NCBI RefSeq assembly: GCF_016906535.1
Contig: NC_057377.1
Location: forward strand, 1,984,001-2,048,000
Direction: 5' to 3'
Length of the DNA stretch: 64,000 bases
Origin: Rhizoctonia solani
Taxonomy: Eukaryota > Basidiomycota > Agaricomycetes > Cantharellales > Ceratobasidiaceae
Below, piece by piece: positions 37,014 through 53,315 of this stretch. The translations under genes were made by a program, and so were the position numbers. The notes beneath the pieces were generated by a model. It was not told where the DNA came from and searched no databases. It saw only the letters and a program-made list of their open reading frames with translations. Positions within the stretch are counted from its first letter, which is position 1. The number at the start of each line of letters is the position of its first letter.

Positions 37014-37189
37014 ATTTATGTGCGACAAGCTTTTTTTTTTGTCGCTTGACACAACAGATAAACCCAAGTGGGGGGGGGGGGCAAGGTAGGCAACCTGCGC
37101 AATGGGTCGTGGGAGAAATTGATGGAACGTATTATTGTTTTAGAGGGCAGTCAAGTATATGGGTTATTATTAAAGCCTTCAAGAAAGAC

Positions 37190-37680
37190 AAACGGTGAGA
37201 GAAGGGGATATCTCAAGTTACGCAAAGTAGCGGAGAAGGGTATGTATAGTGATGCGCGCAGATAGGGGTAGAGATAAGTTCAGTTCAACCCAAAGGGTAA
37301 ATGGTGCTCCATCAAGGCCCACAGGTCTGAAGGTCTGGATATAACGTATCTGGGCCTCATGGACATGCCTTTCATGCGTTAAACGCCATCAAGGTGCCAA
37401 ATGACATGGTGGTCTGGTGATGAGCGCTTCGTTAGAGAAAGCACGAGGCTATGTGTGTTTTTAGATCGATGCCTGCAAACTCCACTCGCACTCTGCTCTG
37501 CTGAGATAATTTTGTATCCATGGAATGTTTACCGTGGCTCCTTGATTAGCAGAGTTTTATTGTCCACGCGCGGAAGACTCCGATGTTGTATCAAACCAAC
37601 AAACTGGGTACTGGCTTGAGGCGTAACTGAAATCTACAGTTTTACACTTAACAACCTCAAGTGATCTCAAGTTTAAATAG
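37190..37680. repeat. Source copy of a segmental duplication
   Basis: The region upstream of the 35475-37013 gene. It aligns in order with 38740-38959 and, after an inserted element, with 39908-40150. Shared phrases include CTCCATCAAGG and GGTCTGAAGG. Divergence is substantial, so this is old. Confidence 0.6.
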
Positions 37681-38739
37681 ATATAAGATTATGTTAAAAC
37701 AGCTATTTTCTAATGCATGCACATGCCTCGTGTGGATTCACGATCGCCTACTAAGAGTTTCCATTGTATTCGGAGAGCTTCTGGGAGCCTATCAATCAGT
37801 CGGTGACTCCCCGGAAGAGGAGTTTTAGAATACTTTAGACCCCTGGATTTTGCTGATACTCAATTAATTCCACAAGGTGCTATATGTGTCTTACATCATG
37901 TATCCAAACGAGCTGTTTCAGATCAGCTACACATCCCCTCAAATTACAAACTAGTTTGTAATCCCTGTAGGTAATAAAAGTTATGGATTGTTTCTAACCA
38001 AAACCCAGAGGGAACCTGCTCGCGGCGCCCCCGTCTTTGTAAATTTTTGGGATGGGGGTCCAAAAGAATCTTGGCCCTCATAGAGCCCACCAGGTCGACT
38101 TAAGCCCAGCTAAACTTCTTTATTTGTCCTTCACAATATATAGGCTGTGCCAGTGTAAATTTGACTATTGTAACTTGGCGCTACACTATGATTTCAGATC
38201 TGACTCTACACTAAGACAACGCATTTCACGCGACATGAAATTAGGAAGCCTGCGAGAAGTTTGAGTTGAAGTGAATAATTGAAAGAAGACAAGCATAACT
38301 CCTGGTATTCACGTGTATTCCCTTCTCCCCAATACTCCACCCTACTCAATGGAATGTAAGAGACTAAGAGTTGGGAGACTTTTCGAACAGGTTACAAATT
38401 AAACGAGTGGAAGACGAAATTGTTTTATAAGGTGGACGAATATATGCGCTACAGTAAAAGCTTGAAATAATGTAAGGGCACCGTACAATAGAATTACACC
38501 AGATGTCCGCAGGAGATAGATATTCTGATGAAACGTACTAAGAACGGTCTATCTAAACGTCTGGAAACTTTTGACCTGGACAATTACGTAGACCGTTTTC
38601 GCTGCGATTCTGACCAATTGTTTGAGGGAATCCACCGGAATCCTGAAAACACATACAGACTTCCGGTAAGTTTCCGACCAATAATACAAGGCTGTTTCTT
38701 AGGGAGTTTCTGTATCTTTAATTGACACAGTGGAGGGTA
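37681..38739. other. Region between duplication copies
   Basis: About 1 kb, AT-rich. A short frame (38528-38725, 65 codons) is present but has no recognisable motif. No remnant of the 35475-37013 coding sequence was recognised here. Confidence 0.4.
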
Positions 38740-40150
38740 TGGAGAGAGGAAATTTCTCAGCTTGCGCAGAGTAGTGAAGAAGGATGTGTCAAGTCACGTA
38801 TACATATAGGGATGGGGATGAGTTTAATCCAACCTAAGTGGGGTGGATAGCGCTCCATCAAGGTCGCGCGGGTCTGAAGGACTGCATATGACGTGCCTAG
38901 ACCCGGGAGACATGCCCTTTGTGTATAAAACACTACAAACATGCCGAATGACACCATACTACAGTCAGGACTCTTGACCTGCAGGTTCTTGACCTGCAGG
39001 AAACACACAAAATGCCGGAGGGCCGGACACTTTTCTCCCGCCACTCACTTGATATTGTGGCTGTGTATACTGTGGCTGTGTAGCTTACTAATGTATTACT
39101 CATCCAGACATTCTGCACCGGGAGGCTCGTATCTCCCAGAAAATCACCCTGAATTATGTATATATGCGACTCAAAATTCAAGGAAGTTCAACATAAACTA
39201 TCATATACCTCTCTTCATGCAGTCATTGATTCGTTTAAATCTCAATATCGAAGGCAATTTGCACGCCTTGCAATTCGTTATGACAACTCAGGAATTGCGA
39301 ACATTTACAAAATTAGCCAGTTGGAAGCGATAGAGCTGGCAGCTGCAGCATGGAAATCAGCCTTTCTGGAGACACATGGGAATAGTCTCAGCTGAGTCTG
39401 ACCCCTCGTCGCCCAACGTCGAGCCTAATCATCCGGCCCCAGTACGTATACCTATACCCAACACCAAGCTTGAGGACATCAACTACAAAGATCTGACCTT
39501 GGGCGACGCATAAACTCATCCAGATGCACGCATAATGGTGGGTTATCTTGCCGAGCCTGTTCCAACCAAACAGGAACTTACTGAAGAGCAAATTAGCTTG
39601 GGGTATGGATAGATTGCAGCTTGAATAGCCCCGATTTTCATGACTCTTGCTTGTCTTACTGTTGTATGTATACAACTCTTACACTTTAGCAACGTATTCA
39701 ACAGTTTACTTAATGTTATCGGGCTTTGGCTATATGAGCGCGTCATAACAGTGCGTTAAGACTCATCCAGGCAATACATTTTGGGCAGAACACGTGACAG
39801 TGGGCACAAAAAAGCACCGGCCATTTGTATGTACATATTGTGAGGAAACCCCCTCGCTTAGAATTTGATTTGTCTTGTCAACCTGCAGGTCAAGAGTCCC
39901 GACTGTAAAATTATGGGCGCTTAATCAGAGGAAACATGAGGCTGATAATCCATATCTGTTCTTTCTTCGGTTTGGTGCCTGTGGGCTCCACTCCCAACCT
40001 AGCCTTACTGAGACGATTTCATACTCATAGAGCGCTTAATTCAGCTCCTAATCAATTGAAGAGTATGTTGTATCGAAATAACGAACTGTGTGTTCGCTCG
40101 ATCCGGAACTCAACTCTACGGCTTTGTGCTTAATAACCTCAATCGAGCTT
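38740..40150. repeat. Second copy of the segmental duplication, interrupted by a transposon
   Basis: 38740-38959 and 39908-40150 together match 37190-37680 in order. The 944-bp inverted-repeat element at 38962-39905 sits exactly between the two matching parts, as expected for insertion into a pre-existing duplicate. Confidence 0.6.
38962..39905. mobile_element. TA-flanked terminal-inverted-repeat element (Tc1/mariner-pogo type, non-autonomous)
   Basis: The left end begins CAGTCAGGACTCTTGACC and the right end, read on the minus strand, begins CAGTCGGGACTCTTGACC; the repeat runs for about 24 bp with one mismatch. Both ends are bordered by TA (38960-38961 and 39906-39907), the target duplication of Tc1/mariner-like elements. 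Just inside the left end, TTCTTGACCTGCAGG repeats part of the terminus. At 944 bp it is too short for a full transposase. One frame of about 79 codons (39156-39395) is present but unrecognised. Confidence 0.75.
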
Positions 40151-41030
40151 GAAGAGATAGAATCTCGTGTTGACCTCATGGCAAACCAGAAAATCCGTTA
40201 TGCATGCACTTGTGTTGTACAGATTTACCTGCTGGTGTTCGCACCATACCACGCATATACGATACCTGCAACTTAAAGTCAGTAACACGTCATATGTTTG
40301 GATCACCAGTTGATTTGAAAATGTGTCTAGTATTTGCCTCTTTGCAATGTGGCATAAGATCTGGACATTGTACGATAGGTACTGGGCTTGATTCAACGAT
40401 CCAATTCAAGGTACAGACGGGAGGATTGGGTTGTACACATCAAGAGAATGTGGCAATGTAGAGCCAAACGTAAACTAACTTGAGAATTAACACGGCGGTA
40501 GTGTGTAGTTCCAGGGAGCATAATTGTAGTAAATAGCACGCATTGGTGCCCCCAATACACTGCTAGTAGATAGTTCTATGCCAATAAATAACCTAAGGCG
40601 ATTGCAAGTACTGTCGACTAATCTAAGCCTGCCGAACGCCGTAAGTATCTTATCTCGACGATCAACCATATAGATACGTAATCTCTGCCACACATAACCT
40701 TTTTTTTTTGCGGGCTCTGAGCTCTGAGGCCCAGGTTTTGGATAAAGAGGTCTTGTGAACAAGTGTTGGGGGGCCCAGAGAGAATCTGGAATGTGTAGTA
40801 GTGGTGTTGAACACTCGGTACACGGCTACCCAACGGTGAGGCTTTAGAGGGCCAAGGGTATAGGAAGCAAGATTAAACATGAACATAATAAACACAGGAT
40901 GCCTGGAAGATTTATAGCAAGGTGGCTAATATAGCCAATGGCTTCGCAGGATGTCAGTTGTTGTTTTTGTTGAGAGATGACACGGCAGACGCCGACTCAA
41001 AGAATGTCCTCGCTCATATGCTCCCACCGA
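40151..41030. other. Intergenic region
   Basis: About 0.9 kb left of the P450 promoter. No supported gene. Confidence 0.45.
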
Positions 41031-41110
41031 GGCGCCCGGGTATGAATGGCGTTTTCTAGAAGCTTTTTGATGGGAGCAAAAAAGCATTCAGCTGGCGCCC
41101 GGGTTATATA
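41031..41110 (+). promoter_or_regulatory. P450 promoter: paired GGCGCCCGGGT elements and TATA box
   Basis: The 11-mer GGCGCCCGGGT occurs at 41031-41041 and 41094-41104, 63 bp apart in the same orientation. The second abuts TATATA at 41105-41110, about 120 bp before the ATG at 41230. The core GGCGCC/CCCGGG is partly palindromic, suggesting a transcription factor site. Confidence 0.5.
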
Positions 41111-41229
41111 TGCACCAGTTCTTTAGGCGCTTGGCGGCTCCATTCTGGGTGTTGGGCATTACTCTCTTGACTACCACTACTCATCTCTTATATTTAGCAT
41201 CCAATTGCTCAAGAAAATTGCTCGAATCT

Positions 41230-43464
41230 ATGGACTCGTTTACTCTTGCTAGTGTACTTGTAGGAGTTGGGTGGTTTCTCTTGTGGCTTCGGTCCAAATC
41301 TTCTATCCCATACCCCCCGGGTCCTAGCGGGAATCTACTCTTTGGATCCGCTCTCGAGGTAAATGTCCTCCTGCAAACCATTCTCACGCAACTGTCTGGT
41401 TTAACATACTCGCTAGCTCCGGAAGTCTAAGGCGTTTTGGCTCAATTTTGCACAATGGTCAAAGGAATATGGTTAGCAGAAGCAACATATCAGCCCCATA
41501 TTTTTATACAATCATACACTCATACAAAAAATTAGGCCCAATCATGACAATTCGCATGGCCTATCGCAGTTTGTTTGTAGTAGATGATCCGAATGTTGCA
41601 GTTTCGCTGTTTGAAAAGAAAGCCTCACAATACTCGGACAGATACGTCAGTGAATTGGCTAAGCTGTAGGTATTGGATCCTGTCGTTGATTATACCCCCT
41701 AACGCCATAAGTAGAGGAGAGTGGGATCATGACATCATCTTTATTGAGTATGGCCCCACTTTAAAACATTACCGCACACTCCTCCAGAAGGCGCTTAACA
41801 ATCGAGTTGCCCTCGACTATCTCCCACTACAGGAACACGAGGTAAAGCGACTTTTGCGACGGCTATATGAGACTCCCGAACAATTTATGGAACATGTTCA
41901 TCTGTAAGTATTATCAAACATACCGATCAGTATTCGCCCTAAACAACCGTGCCGGCAGAATGGCAGGAAGTGTGGCGATTCGAATGGTATATGGTTACAA
42001 GGTTGATTCCGCTCAAGATCCACTCGTTCAGTCTGCAGAAAAGGTCATGTCGATATTTTCCGATAGTAAGGCAGAATATTAACCTATCCACGCGATATAT
42101 TGACATATTCCTACTAGTCATGACTCCAGGTAGATGGATGATTGAGGTTTTTCCCTTCTGTAAGTGTTCGCAGAAGCGACAGTTGTGTTTTGACTAATTA
42201 TTCTATTCGTTCACAGTACGATATCTTCCTACCTGGTTTCCTGGGACTGCCTTTCATCAAATGGTTGCATCCAGTCGGCCTGTCCTTCACTCTTTTGCGG
42301 AAAATACATTTACTTTCGTCAAATCAGAATCGGTCAGAAATTATGGGAAATGTTGCGTTTACTTGATGACTAACAAAGAATACTTCTAGCTGAAAGGAAC
42401 GGCTGAGCCATCCTTTACTTCCAAGCTTCTTGAATCAGACAGTAGCGAAGGAATAACGAGCGAAGAAGAACTACACGTTAAAGTGCGCATTTCAATCAGC
42501 CATGGCCCTTCACTAAATTAGACAATCATAGCGTATTGCGTCTTCATTGTACGGTGCAGCATCCGATACCACAGTATCTGCGGTCAAATCATTCTTTCTC
42601 GCAATGACTCTATACCCCGATGTTCAAGCTAAAGCACAATCAGAAATCAGCACTTATTTCGATCAAACTCAGCTTTCGAAGGGTCGATTCGTTACCATGG
42701 ACGATAGGGACAAGTTACCATATACCAGTGCACTTGTTCGAGAGCTACTGCGCTGGCATCCGGTAGCTAACCTTACCGCGCACAGATCGTGTGGGAAAGA
42801 TGACAATAGTGTTGTAGTTGGGGAGAATGTTTATCGGATTCCAGCATATTCAATCGTTATCGTGAACATGTGGTGAGCAATTGCGTTGTTCTGTCAAGAT
42901 TTTCGGGCGCTAAACTGAGTGGTATCGACCAATAGGAGTATGCTCCATAATCCTAGCGTTTATCCCGATCCTGGGAAATTTATACCGGAGCGGCACCTTG
43001 TAGAAAATCCGCCGCCAGCTCCTGAATTATATGCATTTGGATTTGGTAGACGGTTAGCTCGGATTGATATAACACCCATTTGCGCTTGCTCATTATTGAG
43101 AGCAGGATGTGCCCTGGGACCCATGTCGCCCAGCAGTCTATGTGGCTCTCAATCAGGTATAACTTTTTGTTTTATTCGTGTATAGGATAATTGATATAGC
43201 TGTTATAACAGCAATATTCTAGCTAACTTTACTATTACTAAAGCTAAAGACGAGAATGGAGCCGAAATTATACCAAAGGAGGAATACACAAACGAAGTCA
43301 TTAGGTATGTAGTTGGCTCATGAATTGATTATGCTAGATCTGGAAATAACGGTTTTACTGATAGCCACCCGGCACCATTTAAATGCAAGATCACGCCCCG
43401 TGAAGGATGGGAAAAGTGGTCAACAGAAACCGGTGTGCCGGCGCATGGTTCAGATACGGATTAA
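41230..43464 (+). CDS. Cytochrome P450 monooxygenase
   Basis: Membrane-anchored haem-thiolate monooxygenase. MDSFTLASVLVGVGWFLLWL is the N-terminal anchor, followed by the Pro-rich hinge SIPYPPGPSGN. Spliced landmarks are GPIMTIRMAYRSLFVVDDP, AKL-GEWDHDIIFIEYGP, the I-helix LYGAASDTTVSA, the ExxR motif VRELLRWHP, PDPGKFIPERHL and the haem loop FGFGRR-MCPGTHVAQQSM, with the Cys contributed by the exon after intron 43054-43105. It ends ...GVPAHGSDTD. Around ten exons. The heme motif is intact only with this splice. An upstream ATG at 41110 sits at the TATA box and is not favoured. The substrate is unknown; the best general likeness is to basidiomycete P450s annotated as O-methylsterigmatocystin oxidoreductase-like. 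Confidence 0.88.
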
Positions 43465-46400
43465 ACTCCTGTATCCTTGCTAGTTAATTAGTACGTGTGA
43501 ATATATTGAGATTGATGTTCAACTTGTTTGTGGCAGTGCAGTCCTGAGCGGTCCCACGGCACCGTACCGTGGCTCTTAGCTAATCAAAGTCTTCAGTCCA
43601 GGGTTTACTTACCTAAAATCCTAGCTCAAGGTCATATACGTGTTTCTTTAATACAAAAAGAGCAAAGAGGGGGCTGATAAGCAGGTGCGGTTGGCCTTGA
43701 TAGCTAGAGAATGTTAATATAATACTACTTTTAGTTATTTCGGTGCCGGAGACGGATGCACGAGGTGGTGGAAAGGGATGAACATCCGCGTATGCGGGCA
43801 CGTGCGTGTATAGAAGTGTAGTCAAAAAAAAAATGCGGGCACGCCCTATATACATGCAATCAGGGGCATACCCCCGTGCCTCCCCTACTACAGTGTACGA
43901 TACGGTCAGCGGTCCTGCCCAACTTAGGGACTTAGGCTCCGAGGCTCTGATTTTCGTGAGACCTGTGCATATGATGTTGAGATATCAAACTTGGCTGTGC
44001 GCATATAGTCATGTGATTGGAATTTGTATATACACTTCGTAGCAGAAATTTTACAGCGAGAGAGAGTTTTCACCTTACCACCATGTAGCCTGCCCGCTAC
44101 CTCTCGTTCAACATATGATGTCGCCAGGCTCTAGATGGTCTGAGGGACCCGGGTGTGTCTGGGGCACCCAGACGCGAGGGGCGCTCGCAGGCGGGTGGGC
44201 CATCCCTGAAGACAGTCACAGCAGGGTGGGAGGCGGGAAAACTTGAAATGTTGATAGTTTAAGCTTACATCAGCTGGCTGAAGCTGACTCAAGTTTGTTG
44301 AGGAGGCCGGTAATTGATACAGAAGCACCGATTAGTGCATCAGGATCCTGGGACGGAACTTGAGAAAATAGAAGGGCGTCGGAAGGCCGAGCGCGCTTTG
44401 CGAGTATGGTCGAGCATGAGCGCCAAGTAGTCACGTGATCGCGCCCCCTCTAGTCCCCGCCTCCCTGCTCCCAAGGCCCGGCTCGTGCATCTCCGCAAGC
44501 TCCGAACCACAGCCTCGCTCATAGTGTAAATCGAGTCTGGCCATATGCTCCCCGGATTTGAAGGCTATCTGAATTAGAGAAAAAAATCCAACAATTATAA
44601 GTTGTGTATTGAATGTTTTTCAAATTGACCATAGAGCTAATACACATGGATGTGTGCATAACGACGGCGTCTAGTTGTAACGGTGTGATCTCGCTGTATC
44701 AATGTTTGTATCCATTTTCGAACCTTACAAGAATCAGGCTCTATATGCTAATAGCTTTTCGAGTTATTTGTTCGCTTTCGATAATTACTCTCAAGCCACT
44801 ACCGTCTATCATCCTTTTATTGGTAGTCTGCTCAATTATTACATTTGTCTCCACCGCGCTGTGCACGGAATTAAAATGTAAACAATAAAAGCAGTGATTT
44901 CAGTATCCTTTCATGAGTAAGAATTATACTAAATGAGGTCCGATCCCTTAGGTAGACTGAAATTCAGCATATTTTGACCTTCACTTGAACCCACCCGTTA
45001 CTTGAATCCTCGTTTTCAGTATGTTAGCTTTCTACAGTACCAGAAGCTCATACGAGCCCACGGGCTTATCATAACCTTTGCCAAGCCAAGCCCCACAGCC
45101 CTAGTTATACGTACTATCAAAATAAATGATCATAACACCTCGAAACTTCTGATCAAGAGACTGGAAGCTTACGGGTGTATCGTGAGCCTACTTGCAAGTA
45201 AGAGTGCAACAGGCCGGATTGTTAGACAGAGTGCCGAGACATGGTCCGAAGCTGCAGGACTGCCTGAGAACTACAATTAGTGATGATAGCACATTCGCAA
45301 CATGGAAACACAACTGAATTCAGTGAATCTCGACTCGTCACTAATGGGTTTACCAACCCCGTAATTCAATTTTGTCTTGGGTGAGACCTAAGATGATGTG
45401 GTATCATAGTTTCAGGAACACTGGAAAAACTTCCGAGTCACTCAATTAAATCGCCTGCCGATCAGGAGCGGTTCGGAAAAATTATCCAAAGCTTCCGAGA
45501 CGGGTCATCTATTCTCTCATAAACGAGAATATATAACGCCGGTCCAAAAAATGCTATGGGATTGGAAGAACACAGTATTTGTCGAAGATATGTATACTGA
45601 ACCAAATGTGCAACATGCATGTATCCGTTAGCCATAGTGAGATGTTTAGGAACAAGAGAAAATGGATGGTATCTGAACCGCGATGATGCTTGTGTCGCCT
45701 GTCTATGCACTTAGGTGCCAGCAAATCCATAGTCTGGTAAACAGTACGCTTCAGTAGAGTGCTAATAGAAGTAAAAAATGAGAGTAGATTTGCAATTCAA
45801 TCAGGCACTGAAAGCTTTCTGCCACCTTCATAGCGGAAGCGGCACGGTTCAAATGAAAGTAACCTGGAAGTTTGGTCGGGAGAAGCTTGCGTATGGTAAA
45901 ATAGCTTACTCTTGTTTTGCGCTCGGACCTGTAGCGGGTGCATTTTAAACCTCAGCTCGGCAAAGGCCTCTGGTCCCGTCAATTTCTCCGTATGGTCTAA
46001 TCGATTTGCAATCAATTTACACTGACAATGAGCCAAATGTACTGAAGGGGTTTTTTCCTCGAAAGCAACTGGGAGGCCAACTCCTGCCTACTTTCAATCA
46101 CTACACACTAGTACAGTGGGCCCTATCAGCCATATGCACGATAAACTCCAAAGCGCAGATTTTCTGGACGTCAAAAACCGCACTTTGTATGCGGAGTGCT
46201 GGTAAAGGTCGACCAGTATTTCCGCAAACCCGCATATCAGCTCGTGCCTGTGTGCTGTCGAGCCGCGGACCCCGCTTTCCCGTATATACACGGATGCTTG
46301 GCAAAGTCTGGATGTCATGTACTTTTGGAGTTCACAGTGAATCCAAATGCTCTATATATAATTTAGTGTCCTAAAGTCAATCAGTCTCTAATGGAATGCT

Positions 46401-46747
46401 GTTTTCATAGCAAGTATATGTTTTTCTATCTTGCAGGAACATAGACCCAACACCCTCCAGTACCTAAAACGTATATAGGAGGTGTAGTCTATTAGCGTGG
46501 AAAGGAGTGGCATCATGATACCAATCCATGCATTGTAAAAATCATCCCTCATGCCCAATTAGAAACTATTACTCAAATACAGATGAAGCCAAGTGCTGTG
46601 GGAGACAAAACCCTTGGGCAAGTGGGCCCTCTCGGCAGCGGGTTCAATGACCCTGAAGCCGCACGGCTTGATGGACCCTGGGCAAATATCGCTTGACCGA
46701 GCAAAGCGCATTTGGTGTATATGCAAGGCTATCGAGCTCGACATGGG
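43465..46747. other. Long intergenic region
   Basis: About 3.3 kb without a convincing gene. A 92-codon frame at 45002-45280 (contains RLEAYGCIVSLLASKS and ends AAGLPENYN) may be protein coding but lacks an ATG start and family signals. GTCACGTGAT occurs at 44431-44440 with no gene nearby. Confidence 0.4.
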
Positions 46748-46830
46748 TATAAATGAGAGCGTTCCGCGTTCATCTCTGGCATCCTGCTTTTCGTTTCTCA
46801 TCTTTCACCTCTTGGTTTCTCATCTTTCAC
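46748..46830 (+). promoter_or_regulatory. Core promoter of tyrosinase copy 2 with tandem repeat
   Basis: TATAAAT at 46748-46754, in the same GGGTATAAATGAG context as copy 1, about 100 bp before the ATG. TTTCTCATCTTTCAC occurs twice (46794-46808 and 46816-46830), where copy 1 has a single related unit. Confidence 0.55.
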
Positions 46831-46854
46831 TAGCAAGTTTATATCAACCTAAAC

Positions 46855-48164
46855 ATGTTCTTGGCTACTCGGCACAACTTGTTCCTCTGGACTGGTCTCT
46901 TTATTGCCTTGCCTGGTGTACTTCTAGCACCTACCAAGGGGCCTAAGTGCACCAAACCGGCTATTCGTCGCGAGTGGAGGACTCTCCCGCCGTCCCAGCA
47001 GGACGCCTTCCACAAGGCCGTCAAGTGTCTGCAGACCAAGCCCAGCAGAATACAGTCTGGAGGAGTGAGCAAGACGCTGTACGACGACTATACCTACATT
47101 CATCTCCAGCTAGAACCATTGAGTAAGTAACCAACTCGTGCACGACGATAATTCATACTTACCCTTTATTCTAGTTCACCAAGTTGCCGCGCTGTATCCC
47201 TGGCACCGTTACTTTAACTCTCTACGTGAAAAGGTAAAGAGTCTGGCCAATACCTCACTGTTGCTGGGGCACATCTGACGCATATAACCTGATAGGATAT
47301 GCAGGCGTGTGGATACACACAGTCGCATCCTTACTGGGATTGGACACGCGACGCAGCCAGCGCGTCCGCGTTCAGAAACGCGAGCATCTTCGATCCTATT
47401 CATGGATTCGGGAGTCATAGCGCTCCTGAAGGCAACACCACGGTGGTCTGCGTCGACAACGGGCCATATGCCGGATTCCAGGTACGCAACACCCAACTTT
47501 GTCTGACCCCTCCGTTCACCCTGTGGACTTACTGCCTGTTTTCATAGTTGAATGTACCTGAACCGCATTGCCTGGGACGTGGCTTCACCGTAACTGATGA
47601 AATGGTCGGTAACTGGACAAGCTCGACGGTGAACCAAATCTTGGAATACCCGGACTTTGTGAACTTTTGGAACACCTCGGAGAGTAAGTCGGCCTCTTCC
47701 CCCCCCCCCCCCCGGCAGAGAATAGGCACTAACAGATCTTCTAGGGCAACCTCACAACCTTATCCACTTTGCTATCGGCGGTGATGTGTTTGAAAAGTAC
47801 TCGCCCAACGACCCGATTGTGAGTTATCCTCTGCCTGGTTGATTTAAATGAAACGTCGAAGCTGATTAACGGTTACGACAGTTCTTCCTGCATCACGCAC
47901 AGTTTGATCGTCTGTGGACGCTCTGGCAGGGCAGAAACGCCACTCGGCTGTCGGACTACCAGGGAAATACGATCCAGAACACGACTGTCTTCAACGCGAC
48001 TTTGCAAGATACGCTGGACTTTATGGGACTCGGTGACAACCGATCGGTCGAGAGTGTGATGGACACCCTGTCGAACGGGCTGTGCTACAAGGTACGCAGT
48101 GTTGGCTTTTCATACCGAACGGTACTTACCTGGGTTGCTGATATAGTACGACGACGACGAGTGA
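46855..48164 (+). CDS. Secreted short tyrosinase, copy 2
   Basis: Paralogue of the gene at 28775-30054 in opposite orientation. Signal peptide MFLATRHNLFLWTGLFIALP; TKPAIRREWRTLPPSQQDAFHKAVKCL; CuA region with VAALYPWHRYF; HPYWDWTRDAASASAFRN; DEMVGNWTSSTVNQILEYP; CuB region PHNLIHFAIGG and FFLHHAQFDRLWTLWQGRN; RSVESVMDTLSNGLCYK; the last exon encodes YDDDE and ends at 48164. All expected metal-binding His positions appear intact. One intron contains a C-run of about 14 at 47700. Both tyrosinases are the same length and share intron positions, so the duplication is of the whole gene including its promoter. Confidence 0.88.
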
Positions 48165-48831
48165 GATGTCTGAACGAGATCTGAGAGTTTGTGGAATGGA
48201 TGGAACGGAGGTAGTTCGTGTCTGATCCACATTTGTTTCTCGGTCATCGCTCCTTGTGAGCAGAAACGTTGGCATGCTTAATATGTTCCAGTTACTCCTT
48301 TTTATGTTTCGTATATATGATCTAATGATCAAGGACATTATGGTTTTCTCCAAACTGCTGGGATGTGATTCTCGCTCAGTTTGCGCGTTCTTGAAAGCGT
48401 GCCATGGCACTTCATAATTCATCAACCAAGGAATGAGACTGCGACCAATGCGTTGGTAATAATCGCTTGAGTCCTGAGGACCCTATGCTCCAAAAATGAT
48501 CAAGAGTGTATAAAGCCATGTTTCTTTTGGTGGTGAAGGTTGAGCCGAGGGATTCCACGCTACATAACAGCTGCTAGCTTTAAGCAGATTCAATGGAAAG
48601 GCACCAAGTTGGGAAAGACTTGCAGAGTTCAAGTTACTGGTGTGCATTCGATACAATCCCGGTTGCGAAGAATCGTAGTGCGAGTGGAGATGAATTCAGA
48701 GAAAGATACAATTACAAATGAGCTAATGTGTGAAACCAATGTGCTCGTATAGTTGGTGAACAAACAATGTAATGTGTGCAACGCACGCCCGAAGCCATTC
48801 ACACTTTCTAAACAGGGCGCGAAAATCCTGT
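48165..48831. other. Intergenic region
   Basis: About 0.67 kb between tyrosinase copy 2 and the ISWI promoter. No gene is supported. Confidence 0.5.
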
Positions 48832-48839
48832 ATCACGTG
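48832..48839 (+). promoter_or_regulatory. RTCACGTG (Cbf1-type) site upstream of ISWI
   Basis: ATCACGTG, part of the palindrome TCACGTGA, 95 bp before the ISWI ATG. Confidence 0.45.
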
Positions 48840-48933
48840 ACCTTACCTCGCTCACGGTAACCCACCACTTGTTGTTCCCATCGCCACAACTCTTGACATC
48901 TCCCTCTCGCTGATCCCATTTCAATAATACGTC

Positions 48934-53315
<4,382 letters not shown>

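Noticed and set aside
43048..43185. P450 that seemed to lack the haem-binding Cys (FGFGRRLARID... in the unspliced frame)
   Set aside because: A normal intron at 43054-43105 restores FGFGRR-MCPGTH with the Cys, so the enzyme looks complete.
44428..44442. GTCACGTGAT palindrome as a promoter site
   Set aside because: It matches the Cbf1-type motif, but no gene start lies within 2 kb, so it is likely a chance match.
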